64,000 nt of DNA from Corallococcus sp. NCRR (GTDB lineage Bacteria; Myxococcota; Myxococcia; Myxococcales; Myxococcaceae), in the NCBI RefSeq assembly GCF_026965535.1, contig NZ_CP114039.1, positions 3,100,001 to 3,164,000 on the forward strand, in the 5' to 3' direction. Position numbers and translations under genes: made by a program. Numbering within the stretch: the first letter of the stretch is position 1; each line of letters starts with the position of its first letter. Positions 24,326-33,151 of the stretch are shown one piece after another. The notes under the pieces are model-generated. The model did not search any database. It worked only from the letters and a program-made list of their open reading frames with translations, and was not told where the DNA came from.

Positions 24326-27085
24326 ATGGTGAAGCCGGCGAAGATGAGTCTCTGGGCGCTGGCACTGGCCATCCCCCTCCTGGCAGGCGGCGTCGCGGCC
24401 CTGAAGCCCCGGGCGCAGCAGCCACAGCCCCTGCCTGACACCTTCTGGACGGATCGCCGGGCGGCGGCCCGCATCGAGTCCCGCCTCACGCATCCGGAAG
24501 CGGACCGCTACCGCTCGCGCGCCCCCGCGGGTGGCTGCCCGGTGCCCGCCGAGCCCATGCCCCTGGGGCCGCTCGCCCGTATGGAGGCCCAGCAGGACTG
24601 GGGCGGCATCGCGGCGGCCTATGCCCTGGAGGGCGAGTGGAACCAGGCGGCCTCGTTCCTGGAGCGCCTGCCGGCCTCGCCCGAGCGCGACAGCGACCTG
24701 GCCGCGGTGGCGCTCGCCCGCGGCGACCATGAGCGTGCGCTGCGCCTGCTGGACGCGGCGCTCACCGCGAAGCCGAACCTGACCCAGGCCCTGTGGAACC
24801 GCGCGCTGGTGTTCCGGGAGATGGGGCTGACGCTGCGCGCGTCGGAGCTGTTCGAAGAGGTGGCGAAGCGCAACGAGCAGGGCTGGGGACGTGAAGCCCA
24901 CGCCCAGGCGCTGTCCTTGCGCGAGTCCACGTTGGAGCGCCAGCGCCAGTGGACGGCCGCGCGCGAAGCCACCCTGGCCCTGGTGGAGGATCCGAAGGCG
25001 CCCCTGCCCATGGACGCGGCCCGGCAGCTCCCGGGCGCGGTGCGCGGCGTCTTCTATGAGGCCGTGCGCGCCGCGGCGTCGAAGGAGCGCGCGCTGGCGC
25101 TGCTGCCCCTGGCGAAGGAGCTGGACCGGGTGCAGGGCGGCAGCGTGCTCACGGACTACGTGCAGCGCGTGGCGAAGCGCGACTTCTCCCGCCGGGCGGA
25201 CCTGGCGCGCCAGTACGCGGAGACGCTGCGCGCGGGCCACGCCGTCCCGGAGGCGCTGCTGAACCGGGCGCGCGTGTCCGGCGACGAGGACATCTACCTG
25301 GGCGCGCTCCTGCGCAGCCGCAACGGCTCGCTGACGGGCCTGCAGGACATGGTCGCGCGCGTGGGCCGCATGGGCGACCCCTGGTTCACGTACATCGCGG
25401 AGCGGGACCAGGCGCGCCAGGAGGTCGTGGAAGGGGCGTGGTGGAAGGCCGAGCAGCGGCTCTTCAACGCGCTCCAGCGCTGCCGTGAGACGACGCTGTC
25501 GGTGCGCTGCCTGGACCTGGAGCGCCGGCTGACCATCTTCTACACGGACCAGCAGCGCCTCACGGAGGCGGAACAGCACGCGCGCGTGCTGTGGGCGGGC
25601 GCCCGGCAGCTGCGCGAGTGGGAGACGGAGTTCAACGTCCTGGAGATCCTCAGCCACGTGGCGCGCTCCCGCAACGACCTGGGCAGCGCGCGCGCGTACC
25701 TGGAGGAGTGGGCCGCGCGAGGCACCACCCGCAGTTGCTCCTGGCCCCACGTGCAGCTGGCGCACCTGTACTACCTGGACCTGCGGCCGGACGCCGCGCG
25801 GCGCGAGCTGGAGGCGGCGGAGGCGTGCTCGGACAACTCCATGGAGCTGGTGTTCGGCGCGACGGTCGCGGAGCTGTCCCGCTTCGGCTCCGGGCCCCGC
25901 GACGCGGAGTGGCTGAAGACGGTCACCACGCGGGCCCTGGAGGGCGCCACCGTCCCGGAGAGCGACCGCATCTACACGCACTATCTGGAGGGCCGCTTCC
26001 TCCTGGACCAGGATCGGGCCCGGGGCGAGGCGCTCCTGAAGAAGGCCATCGCGGACGCGGAGGCCCTGCCCCGCGGCGACGTGCTGGGGCGTGAGACCTG
26101 GGCGCTCAGCTATTCGTCGCTCGCGGCGGACGCGGGCCGCGCCGGGGAGTTCCCCAAGGTGGTGGCGCTGATGGCCGCGCAGCTGGGCACGCCCGTGCCT
26201 TCGCGGTGCGCGCTGGCGGCCAGCATCCACGCCGAGCGCACCACCCTGGTGGCGCTGGGGCCCAAGGGCGAGGTGAAGGGCTCCTACGACGGCTCTCGCC
26301 GGGAGTCCTTCGCCCGGGTGGATTCGTCCCGGCTGGTGCCGGACGCCCTGCGCCAGACGCTCGCCGGCTGCGAGCACGTGGACGTGTTCGCGTGGACGCC
26401 GCTCTTCGGCCGCACGGACCTGCTGCCGCCGGAGATGGCCTGGAGCTTCCGCCTGGGCCGCACGCAGGGGCCCGCTCCCGCGCCCACGTCCACCGCCGCG
26501 CGCCGCCTGGTGGTGGCGGGCGTGGAGGCGCCGTCGCTCCTGCAGTTGCCCCGGCTGCCCTCGTGGACGCCGGAGGCGGAGCCCGGCGCCGCGCCGCCGG
26601 ACGTGCTGTCCGGCGCGGACGCCACGCCCTCGCGCGTGCTGGCGCGGATGGCGGACGCCACGGAGATTGAAATCCACGCGCACGGCATCACCGACCCCAG
26701 CATCTCCGGCGCGTCGCTGGTGGTGCTGTCACCGGAGGTGAACGGCCGCTACGCGCTCACGGCGGACGTGGTGCGCGAGCAGCGGCTCACCGGCGCGCCC
26801 ACCGTGTTCCTGGCCGCGTGCAGCGCGGGCCGCACGTCGTCCCTCCAGAGCACGGAGCCCTTCAGCCTGCCCGCGGCCTTCATCGACTCCGGGGCCCGCG
26901 CGGTGCTGGCCTCCACGGTGGACATCCCGGACGCCGCGGGCCGCTTCTTCGACGGGGTTCGCCGGAGCATCCACGCCGGCAAGCCCGCGGCCGTCGCGCT
27001 GCGCGATGAGCGCCAGGCGTGGCTCGCGCGCGACTCCCGCGCCGTGTGGACGCGCTCCGTGTTGCTGGTGGAGCGGGCGGACTGA
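24326..27085 (+). CDS. TPR-CHAT protein: membrane-anchored caspase-like (CHAT) protease
   Basis: The 919-residue protein has an N-terminal anchor or uncleaved signal (about 8-26), long helical TPR-like repeats (about 80-640) and a C-terminal CHAT domain (about 690-919). The caspase-like dyad is visible: H786 in IHAHGITD and C832 in VFLAACSAGR, followed by the family's late motif ALRDERQAWL. CHAT proteases are cysteine proteases of the caspase fold often used in signalling or defence. Residues about 45-200 closely resemble the C-terminal part of the anti-sigma protein encoded at 29081-29911, for example QALWNRAL here and QALWNRGL there. This suggests a shared ligand or direct contact. ATG start with GAGGGG upstream. 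Confidence 0.88.
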   Translation: MVKPAKMSLWALALAIPLLAGGVAALKPRAQQPQPLPDTFWTDRRAAARIESRLTHPEADRYRSRAPAGGCPVPAEPMPLGPLARMEAQQDWGGIAAAYALEGEWNQAASFLERLPASPERDSDLAAVALARGDHERALRLLDAALTAKPNLTQALWNRALVFREMGLTLRASELFEEVAKRNEQGWGREAHAQALSLRESTLERQRQWTAAREATLALVEDPKAPLPMDAARQLPGAVRGVFYEAVRAAASKERALALLPLAKELDRVQGGSVLTDYVQRVAKRDFSRRADLARQYAETLRAGHAVPEALLNRARVSGDEDIYLGALLRSRNGSLTGLQDMVARVGRMGDPWFTYIAERDQARQEVVEGAWWKAEQRLFNALQRCRETTLSVRCLDLERRLTIFYTDQQRLTEAEQHARVLWAGARQLREWETEFNVLEILSHVARSRNDLGSARAYLEEWAARGTTRSCSWPHVQLAHLYYLDLRPDAARRELEAAEACSDNSMELVFGATVAELSRFGSGPRDAEWLKTVTTRALEGATVPESDRIYTHYLEGRFLLDQDRARGEALLKKAIADAEALPRGDVLGRETWALSYSSLAADAGRAGEFPKVVALMAAQLGTPVPSRCALAASIHAERTTLVALGPKGEVKGSYDGSRRESFARVDSSRLVPDALRQTLAGCEHVDVFAWTPLFGRTDLLPPEMAWSFRLGRTQGPAPAPTSTAARRLVVAGVEAPSLLQLPRLPSWTPEAEPGAAPPDVLSGADATPSRVLARMADATEIEIHAHGITDPSISGASLVVLSPEVNGRYALTADVVREQRLTGAPTVFLAACSAGRTSSLQSTEPFSLPAAFIDSGARAVLASTVDIPDAAGRFFDGVRRSIHAGKPAAVALRDERQAWLARDSRAVWTRSVLLVERAD

Positions 27086-27090
27086 ACAGG

Positions 27091-28098
27091 TCAGAAGGGA
27101 GCGTCCAGGTGCGTGTTGCCTCCCGGAACGAGGAAGTGGTGGAAGGTGACGCTGGCGCTCACGTCCAGCGCCTTCACCCAGTGCCACCAGCCCACCGGCA
27201 GGAACACCATGTCCCCGGGCTCCAGCACCGCCTCCAGCACCGTGGCCTCGGCGAACAGCGGGTGAGCGGCCAGGTCCGGCTTCGCCGCGTCCACGTGGCT
27301 GAAGGTGCCCCGGTGCGGGTACACGCGGTGGCGCTCGAAGGACGGCACCAGCCGCACGTGCTTGCGGCCCATCACCTGGCCCAACAGGATGTTCATGTTG
27401 TCGTGGTGCAGCGGGGTGACGGTGCCCGCGGGCCCCAGCAGCAGCGTCAGTTGATCCGCCCGCAGCGACGGGTCGATGAGCCCCGCGGGGGCCCGCAGGT
27501 CCTCGCGCAGCGGCGCCAGCCCCTCGCGCCCCCAGTTCTCGTTGCGCGGCACCATGTAGAAGTCGTTCGTCTCTCCGGCCGTCTCCACGCGGGTGAGGAA
27601 CTCGGAGAAGGGCATCCGCGCCCGGTGCCGGTCCTGCTCGGCCGCGTGCTCCGGGTTGGCGTCGCGCCCCACCATCACCTCCACCTCCACCGCGCCGAAG
27701 CGCTCGCGGAAGTACGCCAGCGACCAGCGCTTCATCGCGGGCCAGTCCGCCATCAGGCCGCGCAGCACCACCGGCCGGTGGCCCAGGTAGTAGCGGCGGA
27801 AGAACTCCTCCGGGGACACCCCCTCGCGCACCTCCAGCTCCCGGCCCCCGTCCCGGGCGCGCAGCTCGCTGTAGACGTCCATCAGCGACTCCAGCCAGCC
27901 GAAGTGCCGGGCCACCTGGAGCGCCGCCTTGAAGTACGGGTGCTGCCCCACCGCGGCGATCTCCTCCCGCGCCAGCGCCGGGTCCACCCCCGCCTGCACC
28001 AGCGTCTGCTGTACGTCCTCCGCCGACACTCCCAATGCCAGGTTCTCCGCCAGCCACTGCCGCCACGCGGGGTGCAGTGGAGACTTGTCCTCGTTCAT
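27091..28098 (-). CDS. Cupin-like (JmjC-type) Fe(II)/2-oxoglutarate oxygenase family protein
   Basis: The 335-residue protein has a helical N-terminal part of about 100 residues and a cupin_8/JmjC core. The core opens with FFRRYYLGHRPVVLRGLMADW; the iron site is visible as HHD in TPLHHDNMNIL and a distal His in GWWHWVKAL. A Lys in GRKHVRLV is at the place expected to bind 2-oxoglutarate. Such proteins hydroxylate side chains of proteins or RNA; the target is unknown. The ATG at 28098 has AAGGAG six bases upstream. The gene is convergent with the CHAT gene (5 bases apart) and divergent from the short ORF at 28245. Confidence 0.85.
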   Translation of the reverse strand: MNEDKSPLHPAWRQWLAENLALGVSAEDVQQTLVQAGVDPALAREEIAAVGQHPYFKAALQVARHFGWLESLMDVYSELRARDGGRELEVREGVSPEEFFRRYYLGHRPVVLRGLMADWPAMKRWSLAYFRERFGAVEVEVMVGRDANPEHAAEQDRHRARMPFSEFLTRVETAGETNDFYMVPRNENWGREGLAPLREDLRAPAGLIDPSLRADQLTLLLGPAGTVTPLHHDNMNILLGQVMGRKHVRLVPSFERHRVYPHRGTFSHVDAAKPDLAAHPLFAEATVLEAVLEPGDMVFLPVGWWHWVKALDVSASVTFHHFLVPGGNTHLDAPF

Positions 28099-28244
28099 TC
28101 GGAACTCCTTGAAATCCTTGAAGGAGTGGCCCTGGGGGGCCCTCCTGCCGGTGAGGCAAGGCGTGGTATGGACCACGCCCAACAGTCTTTTTCTACCCAT
28201 CCCCGGTTTTCGCCGGACTTCCTCAGCACCAGGAGAAGCGACCC

Positions 28245-28415
28245 ATGATCCCCGGAGACACGTCCTCCGCCGTCAATGCCTTCGAGCCGGACCGCAGCGC
28301 CCCGCACGTGAAGAATTCGTACGTCAACTGCTCGGAGCGTGGCCCCAAGCAGCGCCGCCCCCTGCCGCCGCCGTCGGTTCCGCCCCTGCTGGCGGGGCCG
28401 GAAGGGGCCCGCTGA
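28245..28415 (+). CDS. Short ORF, 56 residues, unknown function
   Basis: ATG at 28245 is preceded by AGGAGAAG at six-base spacing, and the frame ends at 28413-28415, shortly before an intrinsic terminator. The peptide begins MIPGDTSSAVNAFEPDRS, has one cysteine (NSYVNCSERG) and a Pro-rich basic tail (RRPLPPPSVPPLL). I recognise no family. Its own ribosome site and terminator argue for expression. Its position between the cupin and the sigma gene may be meaningful or incidental. Confidence 0.5.
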   Translation: MIPGDTSSAVNAFEPDRSAPHVKNSYVNCSERGPKQRRPLPPPSVPPLLAGPEGAR

Positions 28416-28438
28416 GGCACCTGCCGGGCAGGCTTGTC

Positions 28439-28457
28439 TGCCCTTCCGGGCATTTTT
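28439..28457 (+). terminator. Intrinsic terminator before the sigma-factor gene
   Basis: TGCCC-TTCC-GGGCA followed directly by TTTTT (28453-28457). An overlapping alternative stem GGGCAG/CTGCCC lies at 28426-28443. It ends the transcript of the short ORF and isolates the sigma gene, which must therefore have its own promoter at about 28458-28526. Confidence 0.7.
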
Positions 28458-28526
28458 CTCTCAAGAAACGAACCGCTCGGCGTCTTTAGTCAGGAAAGCC
28501 CACCAGTCACTTCGGGGCCTTGTGTC

Positions 28527-29084
28527 ATGGCCAATCTCTTCAACCGGGAAAAGCGCCACTTCGAGGCGTTCATCCAGCGACACCGGCCCAGCCTGCTGGC
28601 GGTGGCGCGGCGGTTGTGCGCTCGCGGCGCCCTGGACCCGGAGGACCTGGTCCAGGAAGCCTTCGAGCGGGCGCTGCCGGAGTTTGGCCACCTGAAGGAC
28701 CGGACGGAAGCGGCGTGCGCGGCGTGGCTGTGCACGACGATGACGAACCGGTTCCTGGACCACTGCCGCCGGCATCGCACGGAGAGCCGGGGGCTGCCGC
28801 ACCTGGCGCTGGTGCAGGATTTGCCGGTGACGGGGGATGGCGACCAGGAGAACTGGGAGCTGGTGGGCAACGACGCGTTCCAGGCGGCCATCGAGCAGCT
28901 CAAGCCGCATCTGCGGGACGCGTACAAGCTTCACGCGGAAGGCCGTCGCTACCAGGCCATCGCTGAACATTTCAACGTTCCCGTGGGAACCGTGGGCAGC
29001 TGGCTGACGCTGGCGCGCCGGGACCTGAGGGAACTGCTCCTTCCGAGCGTCGCCGTGGCTCGGGAGCGGGGGGTCCAGTCATGA
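28527..29084 (+). CDS. ECF-type RNA polymerase sigma factor
   Basis: The 185-residue sigma-70-family factor has region 2 (RHRPSLLAVARRL, DPEDLVQEAFERAL, AWLCTTMTNRFLDHCRRHR) and region 4 with an HTH (RRYQAIAEHFNVPVGTVGSWLTLARRDLRELL). It overlaps the anti-sigma gene by 4 bases (ATGA), the usual sign of a sigma/anti-sigma pair made in balance. The ATG at 28527 begins just before region 2, and no strong ribosome site is seen. It directs RNA polymerase to an unknown regulon when released from its partner. Confidence 0.9.
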   Translation: MANLFNREKRHFEAFIQRHRPSLLAVARRLCARGALDPEDLVQEAFERALPEFGHLKDRTEAACAAWLCTTMTNRFLDHCRRHRTESRGLPHLALVQDLPVTGDGDQENWELVGNDAFQAAIEQLKPHLRDAYKLHAEGRRYQAIAEHFNVPVGTVGSWLTLARRDLRELLLPSVAVARERGVQS

Positions 29085-29911
29085 ACGCGCATTGCACCCG
29101 GTTGCACCTCTTCATGGACGGCGAGCTGTCCGAGTCCGACGCCGAAGGCTTCCGGAACCACCTGCCGCGCTGTACCGCCTGCGAGGGTGGCCTCCGGGAC
29201 CTGCTCCAGTTGGAGCTGCTGGCGGCGCGCGCCCTGGGCACGGGCGTGGCGGAGGCGCCGGCGGAGAAGCCCGCGGGCAACGTGGTGTCGCTGGGCGCGT
29301 GGGTGCGCAAGAACGCGCGCGTGGTGGCGCCGCTGGCCATGGCCGCCAGCCTCTGCGCCGTCTTCGTGCCGCGCATGATGCCCGCCCAGGACGTGCCGGC
29401 GATCGTCTTCCTGGAGAACCAGACCACCCGCGAGCTGGAGGCCCGCCTGTCGGATCCGCGCGCGGACCAGTGGCGCCGCTACAGCCCCATGCGCGGTGGC
29501 GCGGACGGCATGGAGGCCGGGAATGGCACCCTGCCGCTGCGTCCGCTGGCGGAGATGGAGGAGCGCAAGGACTTCCGCGGCATCGTCGCGGCCTACGTGC
29601 TGCACGGCCAGTGGCAGCAGGCGCAGGCGGTGCTGGCGCGCGAGCCCGCGTCGCTGGCGCGCGACAGCGACCTGGCGGTGGTGGCGCTGCAGGACGGCCG
29701 CTACCAGGACGCGCTGGCGCTGTTGGACCCGGTGGTGCGCGCGGATCCGCGCAACCCGCAGGCGCTGTGGAACCGCGGCCTCGCGCTGCGCGCCCTGCAC
29801 CAGGAGGCCCGCGCCGCGCGTGACTTCGACCAGGTCGCCGCGCTGGGCGAGCCGGGCTGGAGCGACGAAGCGCGCAAGCTGGCGGAAGAGCTGCGCGCCG
29901 CCGCCCGCTGA
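29081..29911 (+). CDS. Zinc-finger anti-sigma factor with C-terminal TPR-like module
   Basis: The 276-residue protein has a zinc anti-sigma domain at the N-terminus (H27-x3-C31-x2-C34 in HLPRCTAC), one transmembrane helix (about 81-99) and a TPR-like domain (about 160-272) placed outside the cytoplasm. That domain matches the N-terminal repeat region of the TPR-CHAT protease at 24326: ARDSDLAVVAL corresponds to ERDSDLAAVAL, and NPQALWNRG to LTQALWNRA. The start codon overlaps the sigma stop. The expected role is to hold the sigma factor at the membrane until a signal or cleavage releases it; the CHAT protease is a natural candidate for that step, by inference. Confidence 0.88.
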   Translation: MNAHCTRLHLFMDGELSESDAEGFRNHLPRCTACEGGLRDLLQLELLAARALGTGVAEAPAEKPAGNVVSLGAWVRKNARVVAPLAMAASLCAVFVPRMMPAQDVPAIVFLENQTTRELEARLSDPRADQWRRYSPMRGGADGMEAGNGTLPLRPLAEMEERKDFRGIVAAYVLHGQWQQAQAVLAREPASLARDSDLAVVALQDGRYQDALALLDPVVRADPRNPQALWNRGLALRALHQEARAARDFDQVAALGEPGWSDEARKLAEELRAAAR

Positions 29912-30039
29912 AGCACCCTGGAGTTCCCCCCGCGCGTCACGAGCGTCCACCACCGGCGCTTTCGCGCGGGGTGGGGGACTCGTTCCCCGGGATGACGTGA
30001 CAGGCTGCTGGGGTTGTCGGAACACTCCAGGATCCGCCC

Positions 30040-31677
30040 ATGCCCGAGTCCTCATCCCGAGCTTCCACCGGCTACGCCTCCATCCGCCGTGACTTCCGGT
30101 GGGAGCGGCCGGCGCACTTCAACTTCGCCACGGACGTCATCGACCGGCACGCGGCCGAGCGGCCCCAGGCCCCCGCGCTCCAGTGGTCCGACGAGTCCGG
30201 ACGCTCCCAGCGCTTCAGCTTCCAGGACCTGAAGGAGCGCTCGCTGCACGCGGCGCGCTTCCTCACCGGGCTGGGCCTGAAGCGCGGCGACCGGGTCTTC
30301 ATCCTGATGCCGCGCGTGCCGGAGTGGTGGTTCCTGGTGCTGGGCTGCATCCGCGCGGGCATCGTCTTCATGCCCGGCACGCCCATGCTCACCGCCAAGG
30401 ACATCCGCTACCGGCTGGAGGCCGCTGGCGCGAAGGCCGTCCTCACCGACGCAAGCTGCCTGGACCGCTTCGAGGGCGTCATGGGCCAGGCCCCCGGCGT
30501 GACGACGTGGGTGTCCACCGGTGACGCGCCTGCTCCGTGGACGCGCTATGCGCCGGAGCCCCTGGCGGAATCCCAGGCGACGGCGTTCCCGCCCACGCGC
30601 TCGGATGATCCGCTGCTCATCTACTTCACGTCCGGCACCACCGGCATGCCGAAGATGGTGCTGCACACCCAGTCCAGCTACGGCCAGGGGCACCTCATCA
30701 CCGGCCGCTACTGGTTGGATTTGAAGCCGGAGGACCGGCACCTCACGCTCAGCGACACCGGCTGGGCGAAGTGCGCGTGGGGCAAGCTCTTCGGCCCGTG
30801 GAGCGTGGGCGCGTGCAACGTCGTCTTCGACTTCCGCGGCCGGTTCGACCCCATGGCCTTCCTGAAGGTGCTGGAGCGGGAGAAGGTCACCACCTTCTGC
30901 GCGCCGCCCACCGCGTGGCGTGCGCTGGTGCTCCAGGATTTGAAGGCGGTGGACCTGTCCGCGCTGCGCCACTCCCTGAGCGCGGGCGAGCCGCTCAACC
31001 CGGAGGTCATCCAGACATGGAAGGAGGCCACCGGGCTGCACATCCGCGAGGGCTACGGCCAGACGGAGACGGTGGTCATCGTGGGCATCTTCCCCGGGAT
31101 GGAGCCGCGCGTGGGCTCCATGGGCAAGCCGTCCCCGGGCTTCAACGTGGCCGTCATCGACGAGCACGGCGACGAGGTCGCGGACGGGCAGGAGGGCGAC
31201 ATCGCCGTGCGCGTGAAGCCGGAGCGGCCGGTGGGCCTGTTCGCGGGCTACCTCAACGACGACGCGGCCAACGCCGCCAGCAGCCGGGGAGACTGGTACG
31301 TCACCGGCGACCGCGCGGTGCGCGACGCGGACGGCTACCTGTGGTTCGTGGGGCGCTCGGATGACGTCATCAAGACGTCCGGCTACCGCGTGGGCCCCTT
31401 CGAGGTGGAGTCCGCGCTGATTGAACACCCGGCGGTGGCCGAGTCCGCCGTCATCGGCGTGCCGGACGACAAGATTGGCCAGCGCATCAAGGCGTACGTG
31501 CTGCTCACGCCGGGCCACACGCCGTCACCCCAGCTCGCGCAGGAGCTGCAGGACTTCGTGAAGAAGACCACGGCGCCCTACAAGTACCCGCGCGAGATTG
31601 AGTTCGTCACGGAGCTGCCCAAGACGGTGAGCGGGAAGATCCGCCGCGCCGAGCTGCGCGCCACCCAGAAGCAGTAG
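30040..31677 (+). CDS. AMP-forming acyl-CoA synthetase (medium-chain/aryl type)
   Basis: The 545-residue adenylate-forming enzyme activates a carboxylic acid to acyl-AMP and then acyl-CoA. Motifs include the P-loop YFTSGTTGMPKMVLH, GYGQTETVV, the YVTGDRAVRD hinge region, DDVIKTSGYRVGPFEVE and the C-terminal catalytic lysine in KTVSGKIRR. Overall it resembles medium-chain acyl-CoA synthetases (ACSM-like) and benzoate-CoA ligases more than acetyl-CoA synthetase, which is longer. The chain length preference cannot be read from sequence. It is single, convergent with gnd. Confidence 0.88.
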   Translation: MPESSSRASTGYASIRRDFRWERPAHFNFATDVIDRHAAERPQAPALQWSDESGRSQRFSFQDLKERSLHAARFLTGLGLKRGDRVFILMPRVPEWWFLVLGCIRAGIVFMPGTPMLTAKDIRYRLEAAGAKAVLTDASCLDRFEGVMGQAPGVTTWVSTGDAPAPWTRYAPEPLAESQATAFPPTRSDDPLLIYFTSGTTGMPKMVLHTQSSYGQGHLITGRYWLDLKPEDRHLTLSDTGWAKCAWGKLFGPWSVGACNVVFDFRGRFDPMAFLKVLEREKVTTFCAPPTAWRALVLQDLKAVDLSALRHSLSAGEPLNPEVIQTWKEATGLHIREGYGQTETVVIVGIFPGMEPRVGSMGKPSPGFNVAVIDEHGDEVADGQEGDIAVRVKPERPVGLFAGYLNDDAANAASSRGDWYVTGDRAVRDADGYLWFVGRSDDVIKTSGYRVGPFEVESALIEHPAVAESAVIGVPDDKIGQRIKAYVLLTPGHTPSPQLAQELQDFVKKTTAPYKYPREIEFVTELPKTVSGKIRRAELRATQKQ

Positions 31678-31701
31678 GCGGCGCGCAGGGCAGGGGACGG
31701 A

Positions 31702-33129
31702 CTACTTCAGCCAGTCCGAGTGCACGAAGCCGGCGTCGGGCTTGTCCCGGCGCTGGTAGGTGTGCGCGCCGAACGCGTCGCGCTGGGCCTGGGTGAGGTT
31801 CTGTGGCAGCTCCGGGCTGCGGTAGCTGTCCAGGTACGCCAGGCTGCTGCTGAACACCGGCACGGGGATGCCCGCCTTCGTCGCGACGCCCACGAGCTTG
31901 CGCCACGCCGGGGCCATCTTGTCCAGCACGGGCGCGAAGGCCTCCGACACCATCAGGTTGGGCAGCGTGGGCTGCTGCTGGAAGGACTCGCGCAGCGGGG
32001 TGAGCAGCTTCGCGCGGATGATGCAGCCGCCCCGCCAGATGCGCGCCATCTCCGCCAGCGACACGCCCCACTTGTACTCGTCCGACGCCGCCTGGATGAG
32101 CCGCATGCCCTGCGCGTACGTCACCACGCGCGCCGCGTAGAGCGCGTCATGCGCCCACTGCGCCAGCTCCTTCTTCTCCTCCGAGGACAGGGAGACGTCG
32201 GGGCCGTGGAGCTTCTGGCTCGCGGCCACGCGCTCGTCCTTGCGCGAGGACAGGTTGCGCGCGTCCAGCGCGGACGCGATGGAGGGCACCGGCACGCCCA
32301 GGTCCAGCGCCACCTGCACCGTCCACTTGCCCGTGCCCTTCTGGCCGGCCTTGTCCAGCACCATGTCCACCAGCGGCTTGCCCGTCTCCGGGTCGCGCTT
32401 GCGCAGCACCTTGATGGTGGTCTCCAGGAGGAACGACTCGGCGATGCCCTCGTTCCACTTGCTGAACAGGTCCGCCAGCGTCGCGGTGTCCAGGCCCAGG
32501 CCGCGGCGGAGCACGTCGTACGTCTCCGCGAGCAGTTGCATGTCCGCGTACTCGATGCCGTTGTGCACCATCTTCACGAAGTGGCCCGCGCCCTCCGGGC
32601 CCACGTGGGTGACGCACAGGCCCTCTTCACTGCGCGCGGCGATGGCCTCCAGCACCGGCTGCACCAGCGCGTACGCGTCCTTGGGACCGCCGGGCATGAT
32701 GGACGGGCCGTGGCGCGCGCCCTCCTCGCCGCCGGACACGCCGATGCCCAGGAAGTGGAAGCCCTTCTCCTTGCACAGGGCCTCACGGCGGCGCGTGTCC
32801 AGGTACCAGGAGTTGCCCGCGTCCATGATGACGTCGCCGGGCGACAGGAGCGGGAACAGCCGCTCCATCATCTCGTCCACGGGGGCGCCCGCGGTGATCA
32901 TCAGGAGGATGCGGCGCGGGCGCTCCAGGCCGGCGACGAACTTCTCCAGCTCCGGGAAGCCCTGCAGCGCCTGCTTCGGGTTCTCCTTCTGGACCTGCTG
33001 GAGCTTCTCCGGGTGGCGGTCCCACACGGCGACGCGGAAGCCGTGGTCCGCGATGTTGAGGGCGAGGCTCGCGCCCATCACGCCCATGCCCGCCACGCCG
33101 AACTGCGCCGGCTTCGTCTGTTCGCTCAT
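31702..33129 (-). CDS. gnd: 6-phosphogluconate dehydrogenase (decarboxylating)
   Basis: The 475-residue enzyme oxidises 6-phosphogluconate to ribulose-5-phosphate with NADP reduction and CO2 loss. The Rossmann motif is GVAGMGVMGASLALNIADHG; substrate and catalytic residues are in SGGEEGARHGPSIMPGG and GHFVKMVHNGIEYADMQL (Lys and the HNG motif). The C-terminal signature HTYQRRDK and the family length fit. It is the last gene of zwf-pgl-gnd, 22 bases after pgl, with a good GGAGGGAAC ribosome site. Confidence 0.97.
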   Translation of the reverse strand: MSEQTKPAQFGVAGMGVMGASLALNIADHGFRVAVWDRHPEKLQQVQKENPKQALQGFPELEKFVAGLERPRRILLMITAGAPVDEMMERLFPLLSPGDVIMDAGNSWYLDTRRREALCKEKGFHFLGIGVSGGEEGARHGPSIMPGGPKDAYALVQPVLEAIAARSEEGLCVTHVGPEGAGHFVKMVHNGIEYADMQLLAETYDVLRRGLGLDTATLADLFSKWNEGIAESFLLETTIKVLRKRDPETGKPLVDMVLDKAGQKGTGKWTVQVALDLGVPVPSIASALDARNLSSRKDERVAASQKLHGPDVSLSSEEKKELAQWAHDALYAARVVTYAQGMRLIQAASDEYKWGVSLAEMARIWRGGCIIRAKLLTPLRESFQQQPTLPNLMVSEAFAPVLDKMAPAWRKLVGVATKAGIPVPVFSSSLAYLDSYRSPELPQNLTQAQRDAFGAHTYQRRDKPDAGFVHSDWLK

Positions 33130-33151
33130 TGTTCCCTCCAGAGAGGCCGCC

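Noticed and set aside
28434-28526. Longer version of the ECF sigma starting at 28434
   Set aside because: It would run through the TTTTT terminator at 28453-28457; the ATG at 28527 fits the sigma-factor N-terminus.
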